NCBI GenBank assembly: GCA_022316685.1
Contig: JAKJHU010000821.1
Location: forward strand, 1-64,000
Length of the DNA: 64,000 bases
Direction: 5' to 3'
Source: Progne subis subis
Lineage: Eukaryota; Chordata; Aves; Passeriformes; Hirundinidae
The position numbers were made by a program, and so were the translations under genes. Positions within the stretch are counted from its first letter, which is position 1. Each line of letters opens with the position of its first letter. Of the stretch, positions 32,077 to 41,460 are shown one piece after another. Below the pieces are notes generated by a model. The model did not search any database. It had not been told where the DNA came from and worked only from the letters and a program-made list of their open reading frames with translations.

Positions 32077-33888
32077 ATGGGTGCTAGGCTGTCTATGTCT
32101 CAACAAAGAGCCTATTATCAAATTTTAAGTATCTCAGAGGATGGGAAACCCATTTTTCCAAGAAGAAATTTAAAAATTTCCTTTGGTGGCTATTTGCTCA
32201 ATTTCCAGATGCATCATCTGAGCAAATAAGCTCCCCAGAATTTTGGGAAACTGTTGTAAAAAAATTGTCTCAATCAAGCTCCCCTAATGATAAAGAAAAA
32301 GCAAATTTTGCTCTTTGAGGTTTGCAGATTTTATGTGCAATGCAAAAACAAAATGAAAAGAAAAAAAAGCCGGTTCCTTGCAGACTTTCCCCAGTTTCCT
32401 CAGTTTCTCCCTATCCTGACCCCAAAATTCCTTCCTCAAAATCAGATATTCCTCGAGAATCTCCTAAACTTTCCCCAAAACTCCCTTCTTCCCCAGTTTG
32501 TAAACCCCGGGTTTGGTTTACTTTTGCAAGCAGTTTGAGTACACAGAACCCCCATCTTAGTGAATCCCAAGCTAGTCTTAGTTCGGAAGGAGGGGTCACA
32601 AGATGGAGGGGACTCCTTTGTTCCCCAAAATGGCCAAAGCCATGTGCTCTCGAGTCACAAGGAGCCTCTCTCTTTATCTGTCCCTCCTTCCCGCAATCCC
32701 TTTCACAATCCCTTCCTCTCCCCAGACCCCCACTTCCCTTTGGTGCCACCCCTGGCACTGCCTTCTCCTCTGACTCTGCCCCTACCTTCAAACCTCCGCT
32801 CTCCAACTCCTCCCCGTGTGACACAAGCCTCCAGCCCCTCCCTGCCCCTGGTTCCTATGGTTTCCCCTCCCACAGTCCCAGTTCCCACGCCCCAGAGGGG
32901 ATGGGGGGGGAGCCAGGAACCCGGAAGCAGGAAGTGATCCTGGTTTTTCAGCCACCCCTGTCACATACCGAGGGTCAAAAAGGGGGGGTGCTGTCCACAG
33001 TAATTGGGACCCCTTCCCCAACAAGCGATTCAGGATTTGTGCAAAGCTCAGGCCAAATTTGGATGCAAAAGTGAATACTTTCGCAGCCTTTAAAAAGCAA
33101 ATTTAGCAGGGAATCCTATTGTTCCCTTTGACCTCCCGCAGCTTTTTTCTGCCCTACTTTCATCCACACAGTTTAGGCTTTGGGACTCCACATGGAAAAA
33201 AAGATTAAGAGATTTACTCCCGGAGCTTTGGCAAAATCCTGAAATGGCTGTTGATAATAATAATTTGCCAATTCGATTAGGACATCTATGTGGTGATGGT
33301 GAATGGGTTGCATCACTCAAGCAAGCTCAAGAAATTCCTTTAGCTGTTTTAGAATGTATTAAAGAGACTGCTTTCAAAGCATTCTTTTTCAATCCAGCCC
33401 GATGGGTCCTTCCAACCTTACAGTAAAATAAAGCAGCTGCCATCAGAACCTTTTGTAACGTTTGTGGAGCGATTAACCCAAGCTATTGAGTTACAGGTTA
33501 AGAATGAAGGAGCCCAGGTCCTGGAGGAGATGGCACTGACCAATGCAAATGAACAGTGCAAGGCAGCCATTCTCAGCCTGCCCATGAAACCGGCTCCAAC
33601 CTTAGATGACATGCTGCACATGTGTACCCAGAAGGTCCCTTTCATGAGTGCACACCTTAATCGCAGTCCCAGAGATTCATTCAGACCACCGCAAAGAGCT
33701 GCCGCAGCAGACGCCATACCACCTGTGCCTGTGCCACAGCCACCGCCCAAAAGAAGAACAACGTGTCTCCTGTGTGATCAGGCTGGACATTGGGCCTCTC
33801 AATGCCATTTAAAGAAGCAATTTCTGGACTTTGAGAACAAAGAGGGCAGGAGGTCTCAAGGGTTCAAAGGGAATTTTTCAAAAAACTA
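32077..33888 (+). pseudogene. gag: E4 gag
   Basis: Matrix starts at the ATG at 32077 (MGARLSMSQQ, with Gly2 for myristoylation). A shift at about 32165 moves the frame and an internal stop lies near 32318. A long Pro/Ser-rich spacer (32370-32930) precedes capsid (DLCKAQ at about 33035; a central segment at 33120-33420). The major homology region lies near 33450-33490, and a frame change near 33430 separates the capsid halves. A single zinc knuckle (CLLCDQAGHWASQC) lies at about 33765. The C-terminal 141 codons (33464-33889) are open. Confidence 0.8.
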
Positions 33889-34029
33889 AAATGTGAGTGC
33901 CGGCTTGCCCAGCATGCCAACATAAATAGGGCAAGTCTGAGGAAGGGGGATAAAAAACTAGAAAATGCAAATGTTAAATTAAATAATCCTGCTATAACCA
34001 GTTCTACCTTTCAGCAGAAGTCACCAGAT

Positions 34030-34863
34030 ATGACCCTTTCAGATCATGACGTAAGCAGACCCTGTCTAACCACAGAATGTCTCCAAAAGACTTTTAGGTT
34101 GCAACTGACAGAATCCTTGCACCTAAGTGACACAGACTGGCATTTAGGTTCATTGGATCTACAAGTGCTAAGCTCCTGGCAGCATGTTGGCAGTAAGTAT
34201 GTCATCCTTGGGGACACTAAATACACACCGAGAGAGATCGAGATCCTTCCTGGTCTCGTCTCATCAAACCCTAGACAACTAGTTCTCTGGCTGTGCTGTG
34301 TCTGTCCACCTTTGTTTCTGCCTAAGGGGCAGATAATAGCTCAGGCAATTCCAGCACCTGACCCGTTCCCTGCAAAAAACAGCACAAGGAACAAACACCT
34401 TGATGATTGCCCCACACGAGTTATTGGGAGGGACAAACTCATAATAATAGGGTGTGAGGTCCGTCACAGTGGGGAAGTAATAAACCTCAAAGGAGTTTTG
34501 GACACAGGTGCGGATGTAACGATCGTAGCAGAAAGGATGTGGCCCTCACATTGGGAACTGCAAAATGTGGCCAGGCATGTAGAAGGTATAGGGGGAATGA
34601 AATGGGCAAAACAATCAAAAGGTGTTGTGCAAATTAAGGGGCCAAACAGACAATTAGCTACATTGAGTCCATTTGTTTTAGATTATTCAGAGCCCTTGTG
34701 GGGGAGAGACCTGATGGCCCAGTGGGGGGTCACAACTGGCATTCCAGATGCCTCCCTGGTTTTTCAGGCTGCGGCCGCTGAAGAGCGCCCTACCCAGAAA
34801 CTCAATTGGAAAACTGATTCACCAGTCTGGGTAGAGCAGTGGCTGCTCAGTAAAGAAAAATAG
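34030..34863 (+). CDS. pro: E4 dUTPase-like segment and protease, open frame
   Basis: Open frame of 277 codons. The first part carries the dUTPase-like REIEILPGLVSSN and LFLPKGQIIAQAIP motifs but no GRSS box. Protease has an intact active loop (LDTGADVTIV at about 34498) and WGRDLMAQWGV at about 34702. The last residues (DSPVWVEQWLLSKEK) are the start of RT, cut by a TAG at 34861. Protease catalytic residues look complete. Confidence 0.78.
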   Translation: MTLSDHDVSRPCLTTECLQKTFRLQLTESLHLSDTDWHLGSLDLQVLSSWQHVGSKYVILGDTKYTPREIEILPGLVSSNPRQLVLWLCCVCPPLFLPKGQIIAQAIPAPDPFPAKNSTRNKHLDDCPTRVIGRDKLIIIGCEVRHSGEVINLKGVLDTGADVTIVAERMWPSHWELQNVARHVEGIGGMKWAKQSKGVVQIKGPNRQLATLSPFVLDYSEPLWGRDLMAQWGVTTGIPDASLVFQAAAAEERPTQKLNWKTDSPVWVEQWLLSKEK

Positions 34864-35866
34864 AAGGCGCTTCAGGAGCTAGTGGATGAACAGCTAGCTA
34901 AAGGCCACATTGTGGAAACCACGTCTCCGTGGAATTCCCCAGTCTTTGTTACAAAAAAGGCAAACAAAGGCAAGTGGCAGCTCCTCCACGATCTCCGTAA
35001 AATTAATAATGTCATTGAGGACATGGGTTCTCTCCAACCAGGGATGCCATCCCCAGCAATGCTCCCCCAAAATTGGAATTTGGCAATTATTGATATCAAA
35101 GATTGTTTTTTCCAGGTCCCTCTACACCCTGACGATGCCCCATGTTTCGCCTTCTCAGTTCCTACCCTCAACCAAGAAGCCGTGAGGAAAAGTTACCACT
35201 AGAAATTTCTTCCCCAAGGGATGAAAAACTCGCCATCTGTTTGTCAGTGGTACCTCTCTTCCCTGCTGTCCCCAGTGCGTGCAGCTGTAGGAGAAGCCAT
35301 CATCCTGCACTACACGGATGATGTGCTCGTGTGTGCCCCCAATGATGACTTACTGTCCCACACACTTGACCTGACAATCGATTCTTTGGTTGCTGCAGGG
35401 TTCGAGCTTCAGGAGGAAAAGATTCAAAGGATTCCGCCTTGGAAGTACCTGGGTCTGGAGGTTGGTAAGTGGACCATTGTGCCGCAAAAATTGGTTGTCA
35501 AAAATAACATCAAGACCTTAGCAGACGTCCAGCAGTTGTGTGGGTCCTTAAATTGGGTAAGACCTTGGCTAGGTCTGACCACTGAGGACCTAGACCCCCT
35601 CTTTAATCTTTTAAAAGGGGGAGAGGAGCTCAGTTCTCCAAGGACCCTCACCCAAGAGGCAAGAGCAGCCCTAGAAAAGGTACAGGACTGTATAGCCACC
35701 AGACAGGCCAACAGGTGCAAATCAGACTTGCCATTTAAATTCATCATTTTAGGCAAATTGCCACATTTACATGGCATGATTTTTTAGTGGGCAAGAGTGG
35801 AAAAATCAAAAAAGGACAAAGACTGTAGGGATCCCCTCTTAATCACAGAGTGGGTTTTCCTCAGGA
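34864..35866 (+). pseudogene. pol: E4 reverse transcriptase
   Basis: RT in one main frame with stops at 34861 and 35200 and a shift near 35215. Motifs: WNSPVFVTKK, WQLLHDLRKINN, IIDIKDCFFQVPLHPDD at about 35090, and YTDD at about 35313, where Met is replaced by Thr in the YMDD box. Thumb and connection follow (SLNWVRPWLGL). A TAG lies near 35785. Unlike E3, no LTR interrupts it, so it shows the undisturbed arrangement. Confidence 0.85.
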
Positions 35867-36457
35867 ATGACCAGGCCACAGGAACTGGTAGCAGAATTGA
35901 TTCAGAAAGCCAGGGCCCGGATCAGGGAGTTGGCAGGATGTGATTTTGAGTGTATTCACATCCCAATTGAGATAAACTTGGGCCAAATCACAAAAGCAAT
36001 GTTGGAGCACCTGGTTCATGAAAATGAAGCTTTGCAGTTTGCTCTGGATAGCTACCCAGGTCAAATTACAATTCATCGGCCTGCTCACAAATTCTGTAGA
36101 GAACAAATTCAGTTCAAATTGTCATTAAAAAGTGTTCAGAGCAGAAGGCCTTTAAAGGCTTTAACCATTTTTACAGATGCATCTGGAACATCTCATAAAT
36201 CAGTAATAACATGGAAAAATCCTCAAACTCAGCAGAGGGAGAAAGATATTGTCGAGGTGGAAGGATCACCTCAGGTAGCTGAGTTGTCTGCAGTTGTTAG
36301 AGCTTTTGAAAAGTTTCCTGAATCATTCAGTGTGATCACAGATTCGGCCTATGTAGCAGGTGTAGTGTCCAGAGCTGAGCAAGCTGTGCTGAGTGAGGTC
36401 TCCAATTCTGCACTTTTCAACTTGCTCTCAAAACTAGTAAATCTGATCTCCCACTGA
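35867..36457 (+). CDS. E4 connection/RNase H open frame
   Basis: 196 codons. The RNase H acidic residues are all present (IFTDASG at about 36165, VAELSAV at about 36277, TDSAYVAG at about 36342). A TGA at 36455 separates it from the integrase frame. It would degrade RNA in RNA-DNA hybrids during reverse transcription. Confidence 0.78.
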   Translation: MTRPQELVAELIQKARARIRELAGCDFECIHIPIEINLGQITKAMLEHLVHENEALQFALDSYPGQITIHRPAHKFCREQIQFKLSLKSVQSRRPLKALTIFTDASGTSHKSVITWKNPQTQQREKDIVEVEGSPQVAELSAVVRAFEKFPESFSVITDSAYVAGVVSRAEQAVLSEVSNSALFNLLSKLVNLISH

Positions 36458-37467
36458 GAGCAACAATTTTATGTGATGCACATCAGATCACACACCAATT
36501 TACCAGGATTCATAGCCGAGGGCAACAGAAGGGCTGATGCTCTTGCTGTGCCTGTGGAGATGGCCCCACTCCCAGACAACTTTGGACAAGCCAAAATCAG
36601 CCATCAGCTTTTTCACCAGAATGCACCAGGCCTAGTCTGTCAGTTCCACCTAACTCGGGAACAGGCTCAGGCAATTGTGTCAATGTGTCCCTCGTGCCAG
36701 CAACACACACTCCCAGCCCTGAGTGCGGGAGCAAACCCCAGGGGATTGAACAGCTGTGAGGTATGGCAGACAGACGTGACCCACATCATGTCCTTTGGTA
36801 GGCAAAGGTATGTCCATGTATCTGTAGACACCTTCTCTGGAGCTGTCTATGCCTCTGCCCACGCAGGAGAGAAGTCTAATGATGCCATGAAATACCTGAT
36901 ACAGGCTTTCTCCTTCCTGGGCATCCCCAAATCAATAAAAACTGATAATGGAGCCACGTACACATCCAAGGAATTCAGAAGCTTCCTGCAGCAATGGGGA
37001 GCAGAGCACATAACAGGCATCCCCTACTCCCCAACAGGTCAGGCCATTGTGGAAAGGACCCACCAAAATCTCAAAAGGGTCCTCAACCAACAACATCAGT
37101 CTCTAAAATTAGAAACACCCCAAATCCAGTTGTCCAAGGCCCTGTTCACTCTAAACTTTTTAAACTGCACGTTTGAAAATCTTAACCCAGCAATTGTGTG
37201 CCATTTCAGAGAGAACTGCCAACTGCAGCTGAAAGCAAAGCCACCGGTAATGGTGAAGGATCCAGCAACCAGGGGAACAGAGGGTCCTCATGATCTGACC
37301 ACCTGGGTCGTGGGTACGCCTGCATGTCCATTCCCTCAGGTCCCAAATGGGTGCCAGCCAAGTGGGTGAAACCTTTCATCCCAAAAACTGCAAAACCACC
37401 TGCAGAGGCTCCACAAGTGGCCAGTGCTGCCTGGAGGAGGAGAAAGCGCCAAACCTTCTCCTTCTAA
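36458..37467 (+). pseudogene. E4 integrase
   Basis: The zinc domain (SHQLFHQ..., FHLTREQ, CPSCQQH at about 36688) and the catalytic core (WQTDVTH, KTDNGATY, IVERTHQ) are all present. A shift at about 37310 moves the C-terminal domain (RGYACMS..., WRRRKRQ) into another frame, which ends at a TAA near 37466. The HHCC and D,D,E residues are retained. Confidence 0.85.
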
Positions 37468-37640
37468 TTATCATCAATCCTTAACAGTGTTTTTCTAGAC
37501 AGTTCTGTTTGTATAGCAGTGTTTTTCTAGACAGTTTTGCTTGTCCTAAAGGTTATTATTCTTTTGCAACTTTAAAGGTACTCAAGGTCCAAACTCTGAG
37601 TATCTCCCACAAATCGTGTCCTCCTCCTTCTTAATTTAAT
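37468..37640 (+). other. Gap between integrase and polypurine tract in E4
   Basis: No env is left. The 13-base words GTGTTTTTCTAGA and CAGTTYTG occur twice about 35 bp apart, as if left from a deletion or short duplication. Confidence 0.5.
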
Positions 37641-37654
37641 AAGAAAAGGGGAAA
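37641..37654 (+). promoter_or_regulatory. Polypurine tract of E4
   Basis: AAGAAAAGGGGAAA immediately precedes the 3' LTR start TGTTGTAATG. Confidence 0.8.
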
Positions 37655-37946
37655 TGTTGTAATGCACTGATTGTGTTCTTTATATATGTCTCTGTCCGAC
37701 TGGTGCCCGTCCCCCTCGGGCTGGGTCCGGTTCCCCCCTCCTTCTGAACACGGATTGGGTGATGCCTCTGGATCTCGCCCATGGGCCCTGTCCCCGGGGG
37801 AAAAAGCCACGGTGGGGGGGGGGGGGGGGGTGGTCGGGGACACTCAGGACTGGCGAGCAATTGGGACAGTTCAGCAAACGAAGCAGGACAAGTGAATAAA
37901 GCTGTAAAATCCCAAAGGAGCCAGGAATAGACTCTCTTATTTTGCA
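37655..37946 (+). mobile_element. E4 3' LTR
   Basis: Begins TGTTGTAATG and ends about TTTTGCA. It carries a G run of about 18 (37813-37830) and the signal GAATAAAGC at about 37894. Shares blocks with the 5' LTR. Confidence 0.72.
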
Positions 37947-38699
37947 ATCAGCGGCCATCAGATCTCATGGGGGAGGCTACACTTGGAGATCTGTCAGTCT
38001 GGGACGAATTTGAGATCAGCTGCTCTGGCCAGAAGTGTTCCTCTTATCTTCTCTGGAGCTGGCCATCGGGCTTTTTATCTTCAGAGGGCTTGTGGTGTTC
38101 ACTGCGTGCAGAAGGCTTACTGTGACCCTGTTCAGCATGAAACCGCTTTGTCATCAATGCACGAGTGAAAACCACCCCAGCTTGGCTCTTACTTGGCAGC
38201 TGCTGCAGCCACACAACTTAGTAAGATATCTTTGGGTTTTCACCAGCTTAAGGCTTTAGTAAATAAATTCCAAGTGGACAATAAACAAGTATTTCAATAA
38301 GAGATGATGAAATGTTAAAATTAAAAGCAAGTCAAACTGCAGCTGTGATTATACTACATTAGAAATTCCAGTTGGTGAGGATCTATTCACTATATAGCGA
38401 GAAATTACTAATCAAGGTAATTACAAAGACAGAACATTTGTTTCCTGCATGCTTTTCCAGGCTTGGAATCAACAGAGTTGACTACATGGAGAGTTGACTA
38501 GGGTGAACACAGGACTCACTCTCTCAGGCAGGAGACTAGTTAAGAAGTGTTACTGAAAACAAAGAAGAAAAATTTTACAACATTGATTATTATAAATTAC
38601 TTTGTTCTCATCTGCTTTTAGCATTTGTCTATTACAAGTCTTCATCCATTCCTGTAGAAACCTAACTCCTTCTCCATTCCCCTGTGGCAGCTCCCATCC
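37947..38699. other. Unassigned DNA between E4 and the CEPT1 copy
   Basis: No retroviral motif or gene recognised on either strand. On the minus strand it directly follows the CEPT1 stop codon and could be CEPT1 3' untranslated sequence, but I cannot confirm this. No LTR matching 41084-41460 was seen here. Confidence 0.4.
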
Positions 38700-39687
38700 C
38701 TAGGGATGGTTCGAGGGCATGGGGCAGCCCTTGATGCAGAACATGTGGATGTGCAGGTGGGCAGCAATTCTGGCTGCACACGCTGACACAGTATCGGAGC
38801 AGGTCAGACAGGGACAGGATCAGGGCAATCCAGAGGGCAATATACTTATCAATAAAGCTGTTAAAATGCTTGGTCCAGGAACAGCAATGCTGGGCCTATG
38901 AATGCTGTGTCATATAAATACATTTCACTCTTGGTCATGTGGACAACCACCAGTTGATTTGTGATCTTGGCAGACACAAAGCCAAAAGTCAGGGTGTAGA
39001 GGCAGAGGTGCCTCTCAAAGAGCTGCACAGCAGATTTCTTGTAGATCATTGCAGCCGAGGCAATCACGGAGCCAATATGGAGAAAAGGTGAGAGGACACT
39101 TGTTCCTGCTAAAGTGGATCTATTTTTGCCAACTCCAGTTTGTACAGGAGAATATGGTTCCTGCTACAGTACAAGGAGCTGGGGGTATTTTCACTTGAAT
39201 ATTCAGTCTTAGAATCAGAGATTGCTAAAAAGGTGGTCCTCCAATCACTGCCAGTAAATGCATGATTATTGTGAAGATTTGTACTTTAGTCACATCTATC
39301 ATGCTGAAGCGCAGCGTTCCTGAGACGTACGTCTTTCAGTGTGCGCAGTAAAACATGAATGTCACAGCAAAACAACAGAAGAACATCCAATCAGGGTTGG
39401 TGTCCAGCTGCACAACAATACAAGTTCCCAAAACCACAAAGACTGTGGACAATGAATCACAGCTATGATCAAAAAACTCTGTTAATGGAGTGCTGCTATT
39501 TGTCCTTCTTGCTTGTTTTCCATCTGTAGCATCCAGGGACTGGAATGCCACAGGCACAAGCAATGAATGTCCAGGAAGGCGCCTGCCCTGTATCGGTTGG
39601 GCAGTAACATACTAATAACAGAAGTGTAAATATATTTATTAACAGTCTGATGATGGGGATCAGACTGGGGGCAGTCCAGGCTGGAGA
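38700..39687 (-). pseudogene. CEPT1: Intronless, 5'-truncated CEPT1 copy fused to retroviral gag
   Basis: On the minus strand the sequence encodes most of choline/ethanolamine phosphotransferase 1, the integral membrane enzyme that joins CDP-choline or CDP-ethanolamine to diacylglycerol. It starts inside the N-terminal part ([12 protein letters not shown]) and reaches a stop at the expected C-terminus ([10 protein letters not shown]... SNHP). The CDP-alcohol phosphotransferase motif is readable at about 39530-39455 (DGKQARRTN..., FFDHSCDS); the three Asp positions remain but the conserved Gly is Thr. Many exons' worth of sequence is contiguous, so this is a retrocopy. It has a frameshift near 39560, TGG to TGA near 39337, a stop near 39225, a deletion of about 20 bp near 39150, and further shifts near 38875 and 38785. 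Upstream and in frame lies gag capsid. Confidence 0.9.
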
Positions 39688-40800
39688 ACTGATATCTGCA
39701 GTATGAATCCAATCTAACATTGTTTGAGCATTTTCAGATTTCAAGCCGTGCTCCTTTATTGTTGTTTGTTTTGTTTTGTTTTTGTTTTTGTTTTTTTTTG
39801 CTTGTTGCAAAATTTTCCATTCATGCTGCTCACACACAGGATTGCCATTTCTGAACATGACAGGACACGCTACAAGACATGCCCTGTGTCCTGTGGATTC
39901 CCACTGTCTTTCTAGGATAACATCACGTATAATTCCAGATCATCGAGTCATGGCGGGAGACGGGCGAAGGCGTTGCCTGGGAACTGCTTTCTGCAGTTTG
40001 TTCTAGCAATTGTTGCATTGGAGTTAACTGGGAGCTGAAAGATGTTGGCTCCTCCTGATTTTTAGCATTTATTGTAGATAATTCTTGGGCTTTTTCCAGT
40101 AGCAGCTTAGTTGCTGCTTGCCCTCGCTCCTTCAGGCACTGCATCACTGCCTGAATTTGATCAGTCAGTTCTTTTAAATCAATCATGGGTTTTGCTGGGG
40201 GTTCTGCTCCATCATCGAGGTCCTCCTCTAATTTGTCTGGCAGCAGAACATTGTCGGGGGAAGGTGGTTAAGAGCAGGGGTCACGGGTTCCCATCTCTCG
40301 GTCGACCAGTGTCTCTTTGGGCACAGCCAGAAAAGGGGGGGGCACATGGCACATGCGTAGTGGTAGCAGTAGGGCTGGGAGTGGCTCCGGAGGGTTTTTG
40401 AAGCATTTTGGCTACTGTACTACACTGGGTTGCTGTCAAGCCTTTGATCGGGGGGAGCGCCTTACCTCTGAGAAAAGCTCCAAGCCGGCTTGGTGGTGGT
40501 GGTGGCGGTGTGGGAGCAGCACACCGGAGCTCAGGTGACGGGGATGGTCTCCGGGCTGGGAGCGGTGAGCCAGACATCAGCCAGTGACGGTGCCAAGGCA
40601 CTGGAGGCGGCAGGAGGGCACGGCAGGGGCCCGGCGGCACCTCCCCAACTTCACAGCATCAGGGGGTTGTTAAATGTCCGTTTCCTTGTGCCCAGTTAAT
40701 CAGCTTTTGCAGTACTTTTTCTGCTACTGTTTTTCCTCTCTCAGAGTATAATAATAAGCAACTTCAATGCAGCAGCAAATTCGCACTCCATGCTTGCCAT
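39688..40800 (-). pseudogene. gag: E5 gag (matrix to N-terminal capsid), joined to CEPT1
   Basis: On the minus strand gag starts at the ATG complementary to 40800. It has a matrix-like segment (EKVLQKLINWAQ, GHLTTP near 40690), a Pro-rich region (PPPPPPSRLGAF), a coiled segment (LKELTDQIQAVMQCLKE at about 40170), and the capsid start ([41 protein letters not shown]). Capsid then ends abruptly and CEPT1 begins at about 39687 with no frame change. An A-rich insertion lies at 39768-39805. Shifts lie near 40745, 40280 and 39920. This is class-II-type gag; capsid beyond its N-terminal part, nucleocapsid and pol are absent. Confidence 0.8.
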
Positions 40801-41083
40801 CGTCAATGGGGCAGGGAAGGGAGTACTCAGAGCTTTCCACCTTTTTTCAAGAAACTGCCCCCTGTTCCCCTTACCAGCTCAGCCTCGCACTCTTTGCAAG
40901 GACGGCGAGCTTCTATCTCAATGCTGATGCATCTCTCCGCAGATCAGCCTCTGGCTGCTATTTTCCGGAGGTCTCACCTCAATGCAACTGCATCTGTTCA
41001 GCGTCCAACTGCTCAGCATCCCACCGCTAATTTTCTCCTCCAGGTTGTCACCCCAAGGTCTGATGTTCAGCGCCAATTAAAGG
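40801..41083 (-). promoter_or_regulatory. E5 leader with primer-binding site and splice donor candidate
   Basis: On the minus strand, TGGCGCTGAACATCAGACC (complement of about 41057-41075) follows the LTR end by eight bases and is a primer-binding-site candidate. A CTG|GTAAGG donor-like site lies near 40877. The leader would hold the packaging signal, so the E5 RNA could have been packaged by a helper virus; that is inference. Confidence 0.55.
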
Positions 41084-41460
41084 TGATTTTGAAAAAAAAC
41101 ACGGGGAACAGCCAGAGTCAAACACCCTCTTCACAGAAGTAGTGGTGAATACTCATTTTATTGAGGTTACACAGGGTTCTTTTATACATACATCATTCTA
41201 GTGCATAAGCTGTTCACACGGCATTTTACTACATGTCATTGGCTATCTCCTCATGTCCACGAGCTCCAGGCAGCTATACTATTGGATAGTGTTACCTGCA
41301 TGAGCATTCCTTTGCAGTTACCTGTTTACACTTTGTTGAGGGGCCAACAGCTTGTTCCCAGGCTCTTTGTCCTGGTTCTCAGGATCAACGTCCTTGACAG
41401 TGCTGAAACAACAGAACTTTCCAAGCACTCTCTGCGTCTGTCTCCAAAAATCCTGCTACA
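41084..41460 (-). mobile_element. E5 5' LTR (377 bp)
   Basis: On the minus strand it begins TGTAGCAGGA at 41460, carries TATGTATAAAAG (about 41180-41192) and the polyadenylation signal CAATAAAATG (about 41157), and ends AAAATCA. It abuts the E6 pol fragment on its right with no gap. Confidence 0.78.

Larger units (their letters stand above)
31069..37946 (+). mobile_element. Provirus E4: class-II gag-pro-pol without env
   Basis: 5' LTR (31069-31401), primer site, leader, gag, dUTPase-like/protease, RT, RNase H, integrase, polypurine tract and 3' LTR (37655-37946). It is a sister of E3 through gag and pol. About 175 bp separate the integrase stop from the polypurine tract, so env is absent. 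The LTRs have diverged considerably. Confidence 0.87.

Noticed and set aside
37636..37958. Pro-rich minus-strand frames
   Set aside because: Reading of the G run within the E4 3' LTR; no independent support.
39768..39805. The A-rich tract (minus strand) as the poly(A) tail of the CEPT1 retrocopy
   Set aside because: It lies upstream of the CEPT1 coding part, inside gag capsid sequence, so it cannot be its 3' tail.
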